From Phenylobacterium sp. (lineage in GTDB: Bacteria; Pseudomonadota; Alphaproteobacteria; Caulobacterales; Caulobacteraceae), in assembly GCF_030681155.1 (NCBI RefSeq), contig NZ_JAUXXE010000053.1, positions 1-64,000 on the forward strand: a stretch of DNA of 64,000 bases, given 5' to 3'. Position 1 is the stretch's first letter; the number at the start of each line of letters is the position of its first letter. Below are positions 54,020 through 63,022 of the stretch, piece after piece. The notes beneath the pieces are model-generated. The model was not told the origin of the DNA. It saw only the letters and a list, made by a program, of their open reading frames with translations, and did not search any database. The position numbers and the translations under genes were made by a program.

Positions 54020-55315
54020 ATGAATATCGCCGTGAAAGTCGATCCTGCGTTGGGATCTGAAGTCGAAGCCGACGCCAATACAGTCCCGCTCGACGAGATC
54101 AATCCGGCCCGCGCTGATCGTTTCCAGACCAACAGCTTCTGGCCCTATTTCGAGCGTTTGCGGCGGGAGGATCCCGTTCACTTCACGCCGCGAAGCGAGT
54201 TCGGTCCCTACTGGTCGATCACCCGTTGGAACGACATTCTGCAGGTCGACAGCGACAACGAGACCTTCTCGTCGGCGGAAGGTATCTCGTTGCAGAACCT
54301 GGAAGCGGTGGCCGAACAGGAGCGTGTGGTCGGCAAGCGCCAGCGCCGCGGCGCTGGATTCATCACCATGGACGAGCCCGAGCACAGCATGCGTCGGAAG
54401 GCGGTGAGTCCGACGGTGGCGCCTTCGAACCTGCACAACATGGCGCCGCTCGTCAGAGAGCGCGCTGGACAGATCCTCGACTCCCTACCGATCGGCGAAG
54501 AGTTCGACTGGGTGGATCTGGTTTCCAAGGAACTGACCGCCATGACCCTGGCGACCCTGTTCGGCTACCCGTTCGAGCGTCGTCGCGAACTGACCCATTG
54601 GTCGGACATGTTCACCAACCTGCCGGGTCACGGTCCCGTTGAGAGTTGGCAGCACAAGGCTGAGGCGGCTGAGGCCTGCTTTGGCGCCTTCACCGAACTC
54701 TGGAACGAGCGGGTGAACGGCGAACCGGGGATCGACCTCATCTCCATGCTCGCGCACAACGACTCGACGCGAGGCATCTCCATGGACGAGTATCATGGCA
54801 CGGTCGTCCTCCTGATTATCGGCGGCAACGACACCACGCGGAACACCATCTCCGGCAGCATTTACGCGCTGAACAAGAATCCGGACCAGTACGCGAAACT
54901 TCGCGCCAATCCGGGTCTAGTCACCTCGATGGTCTCGGAGACGATCCGCTGGCAGACCCCGCTTGCGCACATGAGCCGCGTCGCCCTGCGCGACGCCGAA
55001 GTCGGCGGAAAACTCATCAAGAAGGGTGAGAAGGTTGTGATGTGGTACGTCTCGGGCAACCGTGACGAGACCGTGGTCGACAATCCCAACGACTATATCA
55101 TCGATCGCGAGCGTCCCCGCCAACACATGAGCTTCGGCTTCGGCGTTCACCGCTGTGTCGGCAACCGAGTCGCCGAACTGCAATTGACCATCATCTGGGA
55201 GGAGATCTTGAAGCGCTTCCCCGAGATTCGAATGGTTGGAGAACCCACTCGGACCTACTCGTCCTTCGTGAAGGGCTATGAAACGATGCACGTCGTCATT
55301 CCGCGGCGAGTTTAG
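54020..55315 (+). CDS. Cytochrome P450, CYP153-type alkane/terpene terminal hydroxylase
   Basis: A 431-residue soluble P450. The I-helix is IGGNDTTRNTISG (about 265-278), the ExxR motif SETIRW (about 305), and the heme loop FGFGVHRCVGNRVAELQ has the Cys ligand at about 379. VVMWYVSGNRDETVVDNP and RPRQHMSFGFG are characteristic of CYP153, which hydroxylates the terminal carbon of medium-chain alkanes and of limonene and related compounds. It needs the ferredoxin and reductase present nearby. ATG 54020 has AAGGGAG upstream. A TetR gene follows after 14 bases. Confidence 0.92.
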   Translation: MNIAVKVDPALGSEVEADANTVPLDEINPARADRFQTNSFWPYFERLRREDPVHFTPRSEFGPYWSITRWNDILQVDSDNETFSSAEGISLQNLEAVAEQERVVGKRQRRGAGFITMDEPEHSMRRKAVSPTVAPSNLHNMAPLVRERAGQILDSLPIGEEFDWVDLVSKELTAMTLATLFGYPFERRRELTHWSDMFTNLPGHGPVESWQHKAEAAEACFGAFTELWNERVNGEPGIDLISMLAHNDSTRGISMDEYHGTVVLLIIGGNDTTRNTISGSIYALNKNPDQYAKLRANPGLVTSMVSETIRWQTPLAHMSRVALRDAEVGGKLIKKGEKVVMWYVSGNRDETVVDNPNDYIIDRERPRQHMSFGFGVHRCVGNRVAELQLTIIWEEILKRFPEIRMVGEPTRTYSSFVKGYETMHVVIPRRV

Positions 55316-55329
55316 GGCCACAACTCCTG

Positions 55330-55926
55330 ATGGGTGAATCGGCGACACTTCGCACTGCTCCCTCGGCGCCGCGCAAACGCGACGCCGAGGCCACGCGTTT
55401 GGCGATCCTCGGCGCCGCCAAGATCCATTTCGCCAGGCTTGGCTACGAGTGTGCGGCGTTGCGGGATATCGCCACCGAGGCCGGCGCGGACGTTTCGCTG
55501 ATCAAACGCTATTTCGGCGGCAAGGAGGCGCTGTTTGCAGCAGCGCTGAACGACTCGTTCAGTGGAAACGCCGCGCGCGACTGGAACAGGGAGACGTTCT
55601 CCCGAGACATCGCCACGATGATGGCGGACGACACACACGTCGATGAGGATCGAACACTCCGTTTTAAGTTCCTGCTGCGCGCGGCGACGTCGCCGACGAC
55701 GGCGCCGCTGCTGAATCTGGCGATGCAGGAGCGCTTTCTGGCTCCGATCCGTGATTGGCTTGGCGGCGAGTGCGCACCGGTCCGCGCCCGCGTCCTGGCC
55801 GCCGTTTACATCGGCTTCCTCGTCGAACGACTCATCCGCGACCGTCCGCTGATTGGGGAGGAACGGGAGGTGTTTATCGCCTCGGCCGCGGCCGCCTTGG
55901 ACGCAGTCTTGCAGCCTGCGCCCTAG
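55330..55926 (+). CDS. TetR-family transcriptional regulator linked to the P450
   Basis: A 198-residue TetR protein: helix-turn-helix LRDIATEAGADVSLIKRYFGGKEALF (about 42-68) and a TetR_C domain resembling the PF17920 type (LAPIRDWLGGECAPVRARVLAAVYIGF). It starts 14 bases after the P450 stop, so the two are probably one operon. It is the natural candidate to bind the 26-bp palindrome upstream of the P450. Confidence 0.92.
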   Translation: MGESATLRTAPSAPRKRDAEATRLAILGAAKIHFARLGYECAALRDIATEAGADVSLIKRYFGGKEALFAAALNDSFSGNAARDWNRETFSRDIATMMADDTHVDEDRTLRFKFLLRAATSPTTAPLLNLAMQERFLAPIRDWLGGECAPVRARVLAAVYIGFLVERLIRDRPLIGEEREVFIASAAAALDAVLQPAP

Positions 55927-56098
55927 ACGGGGTGGACAAAGGCGTGCGCCGCCGCCCGCACGCGCGACGCCAGGGGTTTCGTCCGCTCTTCGCCGCACTG
56001 CAACAAGTACAATCCTAGGCGCCTACACAGATGTTGAAGCAATCAATCAACCTGTACCCTTTGCTCTTCTGACGATTTTCACGCTGCGGAAAGTGCTT

Positions 56099-56115
56099 TT
56101 CGAACGTCGTTCGAG
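56099..56115. promoter_or_regulatory. Inverted-repeat site TTCGAAC-GTC-GTTCGAG upstream of the TonB receptor
   Basis: Near-perfect 7-bp arms with a 3-base spacer, 81 bases before the receptor start. It is the same motif as at 32063-32079 and 31937-31953. Confidence 0.55.
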
Positions 56116-56196
56116 GTCCCTCCTTCGCTCTCAACGGTCCCACTAAGGGACGAGCGAACTGCTCCTGAGATCCAAGGAGCCAGGGAGGGGACTACG

Positions 56197-58914
56197 ATGA
56201 AGATCTACTTGTTCGCCGGCGCCGCGATGTCGCTGGTTTTGACCTCACCGGTCTGGGCGCAGGAGCCCACGCCGCAGGCTCAGGAAAGCTCGATCGTCGA
56301 CGAGCTGATCGTCACCGCGCAAAAGCGCGAAGAGTCCATGCAGGACGTCCCGATCGCGGTGTCGGCGTTTTCGCAGAACGCCATGAAGGCCCAGGGCATT
56401 GATGGCGCGCGCGACTTGGTGCAGTCGGTTCCGAACGTCTCGTTCCAGCGCCGCAATACGCGCACCAACTTCCAGATCCGCGGCATTGGCTCGCAGCTGA
56501 GTGCGGTCGGTGGTGACGACGGGGTCGGGATCCACCTGAACAACGCCCCCCTCACCTTCAACTTCATCGCCGAAGCCGACTTCTTCGACGTCGAGCGCGT
56601 GGAAGTGCTGCGCGGCCCTCAGGGCACGCTCTACGGCCGCAACGCCACCGGCGGCGTCGTCAACGTCATCACCAACAAGCCGAACGACCAGTTCAGCGCC
56701 CAGGTGGGTGTCGATGTCGGGAACTACAGCAGCCGCCGCTACACCGCCTTTGTGAACCTGCCGTTGGGCGACATGTTCAACCTCCGCGTCGCCGGCCTTG
56801 GCCTGCAGCGGGACGGCTACACGAAGAACACCCTCACCGGGAACGATATCGACGGGCGGAAGATCTTCGCATCGCGGATCACCTTGGGGTTCGAGCCGAG
56901 CGAGAATTTCAACGCCTTCCTGATGTATGACAGCTTCTCGGAAGACGACACCCGCGGCGGGCGCAAGCAGCTTTGCGACAAGGACGTCGGCCTGACCTCG
57001 GTGGGCGGCGTGGCCACCGGCGTGGCTCAAGCCTCCTTGACCCAAGGCTGCCTGGGCACCTCGGTCTACGCAAACTCCTCCTATGGCACCACCAACCAAC
57101 TGTCGGCCTTCTCCGGCATCATTGCGCGGCAAGTCGGCCTCCAGCCTGTGGACTCCTTCCGCGGCAAGACGGTGTCGCGCGACCTGCGCGAGATCGAAGC
57201 CGTTGGGTCGCCGATCTATCGGCCGAGATCCGAAACGTGGGAGCTCAACGCCGACTGGAGCTTCGCTGAAGGCCTGAAGGTGACCTCGCTGACCAGCTAC
57301 ACGGAAGTCGAGCTCTTCGCGCGCGGCGACTCGACGGGCGGCTACTCGTCGGTTCCGTTCCCGATTTCGCCGCTTGCCCCGGCCGGCACCGTCAATGACC
57401 CGCAGTTCGGGACCGTGGATCGCCTGATCAGCGAGCAAGGTCGGAACGGGCACAACACGCAGTTTAGCCAGGAACTTCGCATCCAGTCGAGCTTCGACGG
57501 GCCGTTTAACTTCAACGCCGGCGGCATCTATGTGAAGTACAAGCAGCACGACATCACCTACGTGAACACGACGGCGCTCTCGGCTGCCGCAAGAGTCGTC
57601 AACCCCGGCATCTATGTCGATCCGCTGCGCGACCCCGACTACACCGGCCACCAGTACTATATCGCTCTGACGGACTATGAGCTGGAGTCCAAAGCCGCGT
57701 TCGGCGAAGCCTATTGGAGCCCGACCGACACGCTGCGGGCCACTTTGGGCCTGCGCTATACGAGCGACTCCAAGAAGCAGGTCGGCTCACAGAGCACCCT
57801 CTTCACCGCGGGTCGCGGTCCGGTCTTCACTCCCGTCCAAGAGGTCGAATTCAACGAGGTCACCGGCAAGTTCAACCTCGACTGGTCGCCCGTCCTGAGC
57901 TTCACCGACAAGACCCTGATCTATGGGTCGTATTCGCGGGGCTATAAGGGCGGCGGCTTCAACGGCGCCCGCGCCACCGATCTGGGCCTCTCGGCGAGCT
58001 ATCAGCCCGAGTTCGTGAACGCCTTCGAAGTGGGCACCAAGAACGTCTTCATGGATGGGCAGTTGCTGCTCAACCTCACGGGCTTCTACTACAAGTATAA
58101 GGGCTACCAGATCGCGCGTCCGGTGAACCGGGTGGCTTACAACGAGAACATCGACGCGACGATCAAGGGCGTAGAACTGGAAAGCATCTGGCAGCCGTTC
58201 GGCGGTCTGCGCTTGAACGCCAACATCGGCTATCTCGACACCCGCATCGACAGCGGCGTCGTGGTCGACAGCTTCGACCGCACCCAAGGCAACACCGCCT
58301 ATGTCTACGGCAACTCTACCCAAGGCGGCTGCATCTACAATGCTCAAGGCATCGCCAGCCTGCTGGCCCTGCCCGCAGGACCGGCGGCGCTCAACGCGTT
58401 GGGCTGCGGTGGTCCTGCGGCTCTGCGCACCCGCCTAACCACCGCCGGCGTACCCACGGCGACGGTCGACAGCGTCGTCTCGCAGGTCTTCACCTACGGA
58501 GCCGACGTCAACCGGTTCTCGAATGGGAATGGCGAGGGGGTGTTCCAGAACCTCAAGGGCAACCAACTTCCGAACGCGCCGCATTGGACCGTCGCGCTCG
58601 GCGCCCAGTACAAGTGGGACCTTCCGTCCGGTTGGAACGCCACGGTGCGCGGCGACTACTATCGCCAATCGAAGTCGCAAGCCCGCTTCAACAACGCGGA
58701 CTTCGATGGTCTTCGCAGCTGGGAAAACCTCAACGCCTCGCTGATCTTCGCCAAGCCGGAACTGGACCTGACCGTGCAGGTCTACGTCAAGAACGCGCTC
58801 GGGAAGGACACCATCGTCGGCTATGAGATCGGCGACGAAAACCTTGGCTCCGCCCGCACCTTGAGCCTGCTTGATCCCCGCCTCTACGGGATCTCGGTCA
58901 CCAAGAACTTCTAG
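56197..58914 (+). CDS. TonB-dependent outer-membrane receptor
   Basis: A 905-residue receptor. It has a signal peptide (cleavage after WAQ, about residue 22), a TonB-box/plug start (DELIVTAQKREESMQDVPIAVS), the plug core (SVPNVSFQRRNTRTNFQIRGIG, LRGPQGTLYGRNATGGVVN) and a C-terminal 22-strand barrel ending in Phe (LYGISVTKNF). Such receptors import hydrophobic or large substrates; here it probably brings in the compound oxidised by the P450. GGGAGGGG precedes ATG 56197, and the gene ends in a strong terminator. Confidence 0.96.
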   Translation: MKIYLFAGAAMSLVLTSPVWAQEPTPQAQESSIVDELIVTAQKREESMQDVPIAVSAFSQNAMKAQGIDGARDLVQSVPNVSFQRRNTRTNFQIRGIGSQLSAVGGDDGVGIHLNNAPLTFNFIAEADFFDVERVEVLRGPQGTLYGRNATGGVVNVITNKPNDQFSAQVGVDVGNYSSRRYTAFVNLPLGDMFNLRVAGLGLQRDGYTKNTLTGNDIDGRKIFASRITLGFEPSENFNAFLMYDSFSEDDTRGGRKQLCDKDVGLTSVGGVATGVAQASLTQGCLGTSVYANSSYGTTNQLSAFSGIIARQVGLQPVDSFRGKTVSRDLREIEAVGSPIYRPRSETWELNADWSFAEGLKVTSLTSYTEVELFARGDSTGGYSSVPFPISPLAPAGTVNDPQFGTVDRLISEQGRNGHNTQFSQELRIQSSFDGPFNFNAGGIYVKYKQHDITYVNTTALSAAARVVNPGIYVDPLRDPDYTGHQYYIALTDYELESKAAFGEAYWSPTDTLRATLGLRYTSDSKKQVGSQSTLFTAGRGPVFTPVQEVEFNEVTGKFNLDWSPVLSFTDKTLIYGSYSRGYKGGGFNGARATDLGLSASYQPEFVNAFEVGTKNVFMDGQLLLNLTGFYYKYKGYQIARPVNRVAYNENIDATIKGVELESIWQPFGGLRLNANIGYLDTRIDSGVVVDSFDRTQGNTAYVYGNSTQGGCIYNAQGIASLLALPAGPAALNALGCGGPAALRTRLTTAGVPTATVDSVVSQVFTYGADVNRFSNGNGEGVFQNLKGNQLPNAPHWTVALGAQYKWDLPSGWNATVRGDYYRQSKSQARFNNADFDGLRSWENLNASLIFAKPELDLTVQVYVKNALGKDTIVGYEIGDENLGSARTLSLLDPRLYGISVTKNF

Positions 58915-58922
58915 TTCGCGTC

Positions 58923-58959
58923 AGCGCCCGACCGACCAGGTCGGGCGCTTTTTCTTTTG
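58923..58959 (+). terminator. Intrinsic terminator after the TonB receptor
   Basis: AGCGCCCGACC (58923-58933) pairs with GGTCGGGCGCT (58939-58949), an 11-bp stem with a 5-base loop, followed by a T-rich tail to 58959. Confidence 0.93.
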
Positions 58960-58999
58960 CGCCCCAGTTGGCGTGCACAGTCTCCCAAGGAGTTGGAAT

Positions 59000-60136
59000 T
59001 TGGCCGTTCTGAATGAAGAACAGAGCATGCTCCGCGACGCGGCGAAAAGCTGGGTGCAGGACAAGAGCCCGGTCACCGCCTTCCGCAAGATGCGGGATTC
59101 GGGCGCCGAGCTCGGCTATGACACCGCCGCCTGGAACGAGATGGCGGAAATGGGCTGGGCCGGCGTGGTCGTGCCGGAAGACTTCGGTGGCTCGCAATTC
59201 GGCTACCTCTCCATCGGCCTGATCCTCGAGGAGCTGGGCCGCACGCTCACCGCCTCCCCGCTGACCGCCTCGGCCGTGGGCGCTGCTTCGGCGCTCGCGC
59301 TGGGCGGCAGCGACGCTCAGAAGAACGAGTGGCTGCCGAAGATTGCCGCCGGTGAAGTTGTCGGCGCTCTCGCCGTCGACGAAGGCGCGCACCACGCGCC
59401 GGAAAAGGTCGCCCTGAAGGCCGAAAAGTCCGGCTCGGGCTACAAGCTGACCGGCGCCAAGACCTACGTGATCGAAGGCTACGGCGCGGGCCTGCTGGTG
59501 GTCTCCGCCCGCACCTCGGGCGCTCCAGGCGACAAGGACGGCGTCAGCCTGTTCCTGGTGCCGGGCGACGCCCAGGGCCTCGTCAAGACCCGCCTGGCCC
59601 TGGCCGACAGCCGCGGCGCCGCGAACATCAAGTTCGACGGCGTGGAAGTGGGCGCCGAGGCCCTGCTGGGCGAAGAAGGCAAGGGCTGGGACGTCCTGGA
59701 GAAGACCCTCGACCGCGCCCGCGCGGCGATCAGCGCCGAAATGCTCGGCGCCGCCGTCCAGGCCTTCGAGACCACCCTCGACTACCTCAAGGTCCGCGTT
59801 CAGTTCGGCCAGGTGATCGGCTCCTTCCAGGCCCTGCAGCACCGCGCGGCCAAGATGTTCACCGACCTGGAACTGGCCCGCTCGGTGGTGGAAGCCGCCC
59901 TGCAGGCGATCGACGCCGACAGCCCGGACGTCCCGGAACTGGTCAGCCTCGCCAAGGCCAAGATGGGCGACACCTTCCACCTGGTGTCGAACGAAATGGT
60001 CCAGATGCACGGCGGCAGCGGCATGACCGACGCCCACGACGCGGGCTTCTACCTGAAGCGCGCCCGGGCCTGCGAAGCCACCTTCGGCTCGCAGTCCTAT
60101 CATCGCGACCGCTACGCGAAGATCCAAGGCTACTGA
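59000..60136 (+). CDS. Acyl-CoA dehydrogenase family protein (divergent third member)
   Basis: A 378-residue acyl-CoA dehydrogenase of the FadE17/FadE2-like type. It starts at TTG 59000, 7 bases after AAGGAG; no ATG fits. The usual SEPxxGSD FAD loop is replaced by VDEGAHHAPEKVAL, so FAD binding may depend on a partner. The C-terminal half is conserved (VQFGQVIGSFQALQHRAAKM, MQMHGGSGMTDAHDAGFYLKRA). In heterotetrameric enzymes of steroid and terpenoid degradation one subunit is degenerate in this way, and one of the two long paralogues here could be the other subunit (inference). Codon use is strongly GC-biased. Confidence 0.9.
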   Translation: MAVLNEEQSMLRDAAKSWVQDKSPVTAFRKMRDSGAELGYDTAAWNEMAEMGWAGVVVPEDFGGSQFGYLSIGLILEELGRTLTASPLTASAVGAASALALGGSDAQKNEWLPKIAAGEVVGALAVDEGAHHAPEKVALKAEKSGSGYKLTGAKTYVIEGYGAGLLVVSARTSGAPGDKDGVSLFLVPGDAQGLVKTRLALADSRGAANIKFDGVEVGAEALLGEEGKGWDVLEKTLDRARAAISAEMLGAAVQAFETTLDYLKVRVQFGQVIGSFQALQHRAAKMFTDLELARSVVEAALQAIDADSPDVPELVSLAKAKMGDTFHLVSNEMVQMHGGSGMTDAHDAGFYLKRARACEATFGSQSYHRDRYAKIQGY

Positions 60137-60144
60137 CTAAGTGC

Positions 60145-60174
60145 GGCCGGCGGCGCTGCTCAGCGCCGCCGGCC
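60145..60174 (+). terminator. GC-rich hairpin after the third acyl-CoA dehydrogenase
   Basis: GGCCGGCGGCGCT (60145-60157) pairs with AGCGCCGCCGGCC (60162-60174), a perfect 13-bp stem with a 4-base loop. There is no T-run, so it may be a weak terminator or 3' stabiliser. Confidence 0.5.
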
Positions 60175-60321
60175 CGCTACCTGCAACTCCGCCGCGCCTA
60201 TGCCGGGGATCTAGTTTCTCTCCGCCCTCGTCGTGCAGTCGCCGCCGAGGGTCTCGTGCTTTCGGAAGGCCAAAATGCCCTCGTCACAGTTCCCGACCCC
60301 GATGTCCGACGAGACGCCGCG

Positions 60322-61653
60322 ATGACCATGCATGTTGATGAAGAGATCGAGGACGCCGAGTTGGTGGCCGCCGATGACGACTTGGTCGCCCGCGAGGCGG
60401 CCTATGAAAAGTTCATCTGGGACAATCTGAGGCGCAACTACGTGGGCAACTTCGCTCACGGCATGCTCGGCATGACGGGGTTCCGTCTGATCAACGCGCC
60501 GACCTTCCTGCCCGCCTATCTCCATCAGGTCTCCGGCTCGAACTCGATCGTCGGCCTGGCGCTCGCCCTGCAGCAGGTCGGCAACATCATCTCGCCGATC
60601 TTCGCCAGCACCCAGATCGAGCATCGCTCTCGGGTGATGCCTGCGGCGATGTGGTTTGGAGGGCTCGGCCGCCTGGCGATCCTCGGCATGGCTCTGGTCG
60701 GCTGGTTCATGAAGGGCGAACCCCTGGTGATCGCCCTGCTGGTCTTCATCTTCCTGTTCGGCGTGTTCATGGGCGCCCAGCGTGTGGCCTTCTCGATCTT
60801 GATTTCGAAAGTCATCCCGATCAGCCGGCGCGGCCGATTGCAGGCCTGGCGCAACGCGACCGGTGGATTGATCGCAGCGGTGATGGCTTATCTTGCGGGA
60901 AAGTACCTCATCGGCACCAACGCCTTCGGTAACGGCTATTCCACAACCTTCGTGCTGGCTTTCGTCCTGACCAGCGCGGGCCTTTGGGTCTTGCAGCTTC
61001 TGCTCCGCGAACCGGATCCGCCAACGATCCGGAGTCAGGCGAAATTTCTAGACCGCCTGAAAGACAGCCCTCGCCTCATCGCTGAGGATCCTGCGTTCGG
61101 CGTCTTCATGATCGTACAGATGCTGGCCACATCGGCGCGCGTCGCCGCGCCGTTCTACATTCTTTTTGCCGGTCAGCAGGTGAACCTCGATGGCGCAATG
61201 CTGGGCCTTCTGACGCTGGCCTTCCTGGGCGCCGACACGATCTCCAACCTGGTCTGGGGTTACCTGGGCGATCGCTCTGGATACAGATTGGTCCTGCTGT
61301 TCACGATCCTGCTCTGGATCGCCTCGACAGCGCTACTGATGACCGTGCCCACCCTGCCTGCGATCCTACTCGCCTTTGCGGGACTGGGCGCCGCACAGGC
61401 CGGCTACATGATGGCGGCGATGACGATGGTGCTGGAATTCGGCGACCGTGACGACTTGCCGATGCGGATCGGTCTCTCCACCACGGCGGAGGGCATAACA
61501 GCGACCCTTGGCCCGCTGGTCGGCGGCGCCCTGGCCGATGCGTTCGGCTACGACTTTGTCTTCGGCGCCTCGATCGGTCTTCTGGTGGCCGCCTTCCTGG
61601 CCCTGATGACCATCAAGGATCCGCGTCGCCGCAAGACCGCTGTCGTCGATTGA
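60322..61653 (+). CDS. MFS transporter
   Basis: A membrane protein of about 443 residues with an acidic N-terminal tail and roughly 12 hydrophobic segments (for example LVIALLVFIFLFGVFMGAQ, LLFTILLWIASTALLM). VWGYLGDRSGYRLVL is the MFS loop-type motif. The substrate is unknown. Several starts are possible: ATG 60322 is preferred, while GTG 60256 would give 465 residues. It converges on the trb-cluster DUF2274 gene with only 23 bases between the stops. Confidence 0.87.
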   Translation: MTMHVDEEIEDAELVAADDDLVAREAAYEKFIWDNLRRNYVGNFAHGMLGMTGFRLINAPTFLPAYLHQVSGSNSIVGLALALQQVGNIISPIFASTQIEHRSRVMPAAMWFGGLGRLAILGMALVGWFMKGEPLVIALLVFIFLFGVFMGAQRVAFSILISKVIPISRRGRLQAWRNATGGLIAAVMAYLAGKYLIGTNAFGNGYSTTFVLAFVLTSAGLWVLQLLLREPDPPTIRSQAKFLDRLKDSPRLIAEDPAFGVFMIVQMLATSARVAAPFYILFAGQQVNLDGAMLGLLTLAFLGADTISNLVWGYLGDRSGYRLVLLFTILLWIASTALLMTVPTLPAILLAFAGLGAAQAGYMMAAMTMVLEFGDRDDLPMRIGLSTTAEGITATLGPLVGGALADAFGYDFVFGASIGLLVAAFLALMTIKDPRRRKTAVVD

Positions 61654-61676
61654 TGACGCTTCGCCATCGACCGCCT

Positions 61677-61898
61677 CTAGGGCTTGGCTCTTCGAAGCTT
61701 AGCGAAGGCGCGGTCCGTGCTCATGAACCTGGCCAGCATCGCCCCAGCGAGCTTGGCCGGTTCGATGGGTCGATGTCCCGAGGACGTCATGGCTTCGCCA
61801 TAGGCGACGAGATCGCGATGAACGCTGGCCGGTAGCTCGAGGTTGAGCTTCACAGGCGTATCGTCCTCAAGCGAGGACAGCTTCAGCTTTTCAGTCAT
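61677..61898 (-). CDS. DUF2274 protein of the Trb conjugation cluster
   Basis: A 73-residue protein (MTEKLKLSSLEDDTPVKLNLELP), the small DUF2274 gene that commonly follows trbI in alphaproteobacterial conjugation clusters. It has a ribbon-helix-helix-like pattern (LELPASVHRDLVAYGEAM). ATG 61898 overlaps the trbI stop as ATGA. It is the last gene of the module in this window. Confidence 0.85.
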   Translation of the reverse strand: MTEKLKLSSLEDDTPVKLNLELPASVHRDLVAYGEAMTSSGHRPIEPAKLAGAMLARFMSTDRAFAKLRRAKP

Positions 61899-63022
61899 GG
61901 CAAGGGGCTCTCATAGGGCTCGAGGATAAGATCGCGGGTGACGATAACGCGGACCGGCGCGCCTGGCCGCACAGTCAAGGTCGGCGCAAGATCGAGCCCC
62001 TTCCCGACGGTCTGGCGACCCACGTCGTTGAAGGTGTCGCTGGCGCCGCGCCGAAAGGCGCGGATCACCGCGTGGTCGTCGTCATCGGCGCCAAGCTCCG
62101 CGCCAACCCCGAGCACGGTGGAGAGGGCCGCCATAGCGAAGAGGTGGGACCAGTGCCTGTCCACCCTGTCCTCCAGGCCCGAGTAGCCCGCCGGATCGGC
62201 GCCTGGGAGATCGTCGAGCTGGAGGGAGCGGCCATTGGGGAGGATCAGGCGCGTCCAGGCGAGCAAGACCCGCCGCTGGCCATTGGCGATCCGGCTGTCA
62301 TAGCGTCCTACGACCTTTGCGCCCTGCGGGATCAGCAGGTGGCGGCCGCTCGGCGTGTCATAGACGTTCTGAGTGATCTGACCGATCACTTGCCCGGGCA
62401 AGTCGGACCGGACGCCGGTGACCAGCGCCGCGGGGATCACTGCGCCCGTCTGCACGACGAACGGGGACGCCGGGGAGCGAAGGCGCTCGGGGCTGGTGCT
62501 GCGATCTTCGCTCCGCTGGGGCGTCCCCGGCGGAGGCGCCTCGGCCGCCCTCGAGCTTGGCGCCATCGCCGCCACAGTCGCGTGGCGAACCTGTGCGCCG
62601 GCCACAAAGAGGCCGCTGCCTCGCGCGGCGGCTTGATCGGACGTTGACCTTGGCCCGGCCGCCGGCGGGGGCGGCAGCGCCTCCGGGAGCGTCGAGACCG
62701 CCCCTTCGCCGATGGGCGGCGGCGAAACGCCGGCGGCGAGCAGCGGCCGTCCAAGATCGCCGGGCAGAGGCGGCCCCAACCGCGTGCGATAGTCGACCGG
62801 TAGGGCGCGAACCTTCTCAGGCGGTTGGCCACCGACATTGTAGACCGGCGCCACCTCGCGGGGGGCGCGTGAGGTCGTCAGGGCGTAGGCGAGCGCCCCG
62901 ACGACGGCGATGGCCCCTGCCGCGATCATGACAATCACAGCACGGCGCGACAGTCGCATAACCGTCGGACGCCGGGCGCGAAGTCGCAGGGGTTCGGGCG
63001 CCTTGGTCTCCCGCGGGGTCAT
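61895..63022 (-). CDS. trbI: Conjugal transfer protein TrbI (VirB10 family)
   Basis: A 375-residue type IV secretion component that spans the inner membrane to the outer-membrane core. One membrane segment lies at residues about 27-48 (AVIVMIAAGAIAVVGALAYAL), followed by a Pro-rich periplasmic linker and the VirB10 C-domain (VIPAALVTGVRSDLPGQVIGQI, LLIPQGAKVVGRYDS, LDDLPGADPAGYSGLEDRVD). ATG 63022 overlaps the trbG stop. Confidence 0.95.
   Translation of the reverse strand: MTPRETKAPEPLRLRARRPTVMRLSRRAVIVMIAAGAIAVVGALAYALTTSRAPREVAPVYNVGGQPPEKVRALPVDYRTRLGPPLPGDLGRPLLAAGVSPPPIGEGAVSTLPEALPPPPAAGPRSTSDQAAARGSGLFVAGAQVRHATVAAMAPSSRAAEAPPPGTPQRSEDRSTSPERLRSPASPFVVQTGAVIPAALVTGVRSDLPGQVIGQITQNVYDTPSGRHLLIPQGAKVVGRYDSRIANGQRRVLLAWTRLILPNGRSLQLDDLPGADPAGYSGLEDRVDRHWSHLFAMAALSTVLGVGAELGADDDDHAVIRAFRRGASDTFNDVGRQTVGKGLDLAPTLTVRPGAPVRVIVTRDLILEPYESPLP

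Noticed and set aside
56245-57651. Minus-strand frame (468 codons) opposite the TonB receptor
   Set aside because: Antisense shadow; the receptor has signal peptide, plug and barrel.
58898-60127. Minus-strand frame (409 codons) opposite the third acyl-CoA dehydrogenase
   Set aside because: Antisense shadow; it would also read through the receptor terminator.
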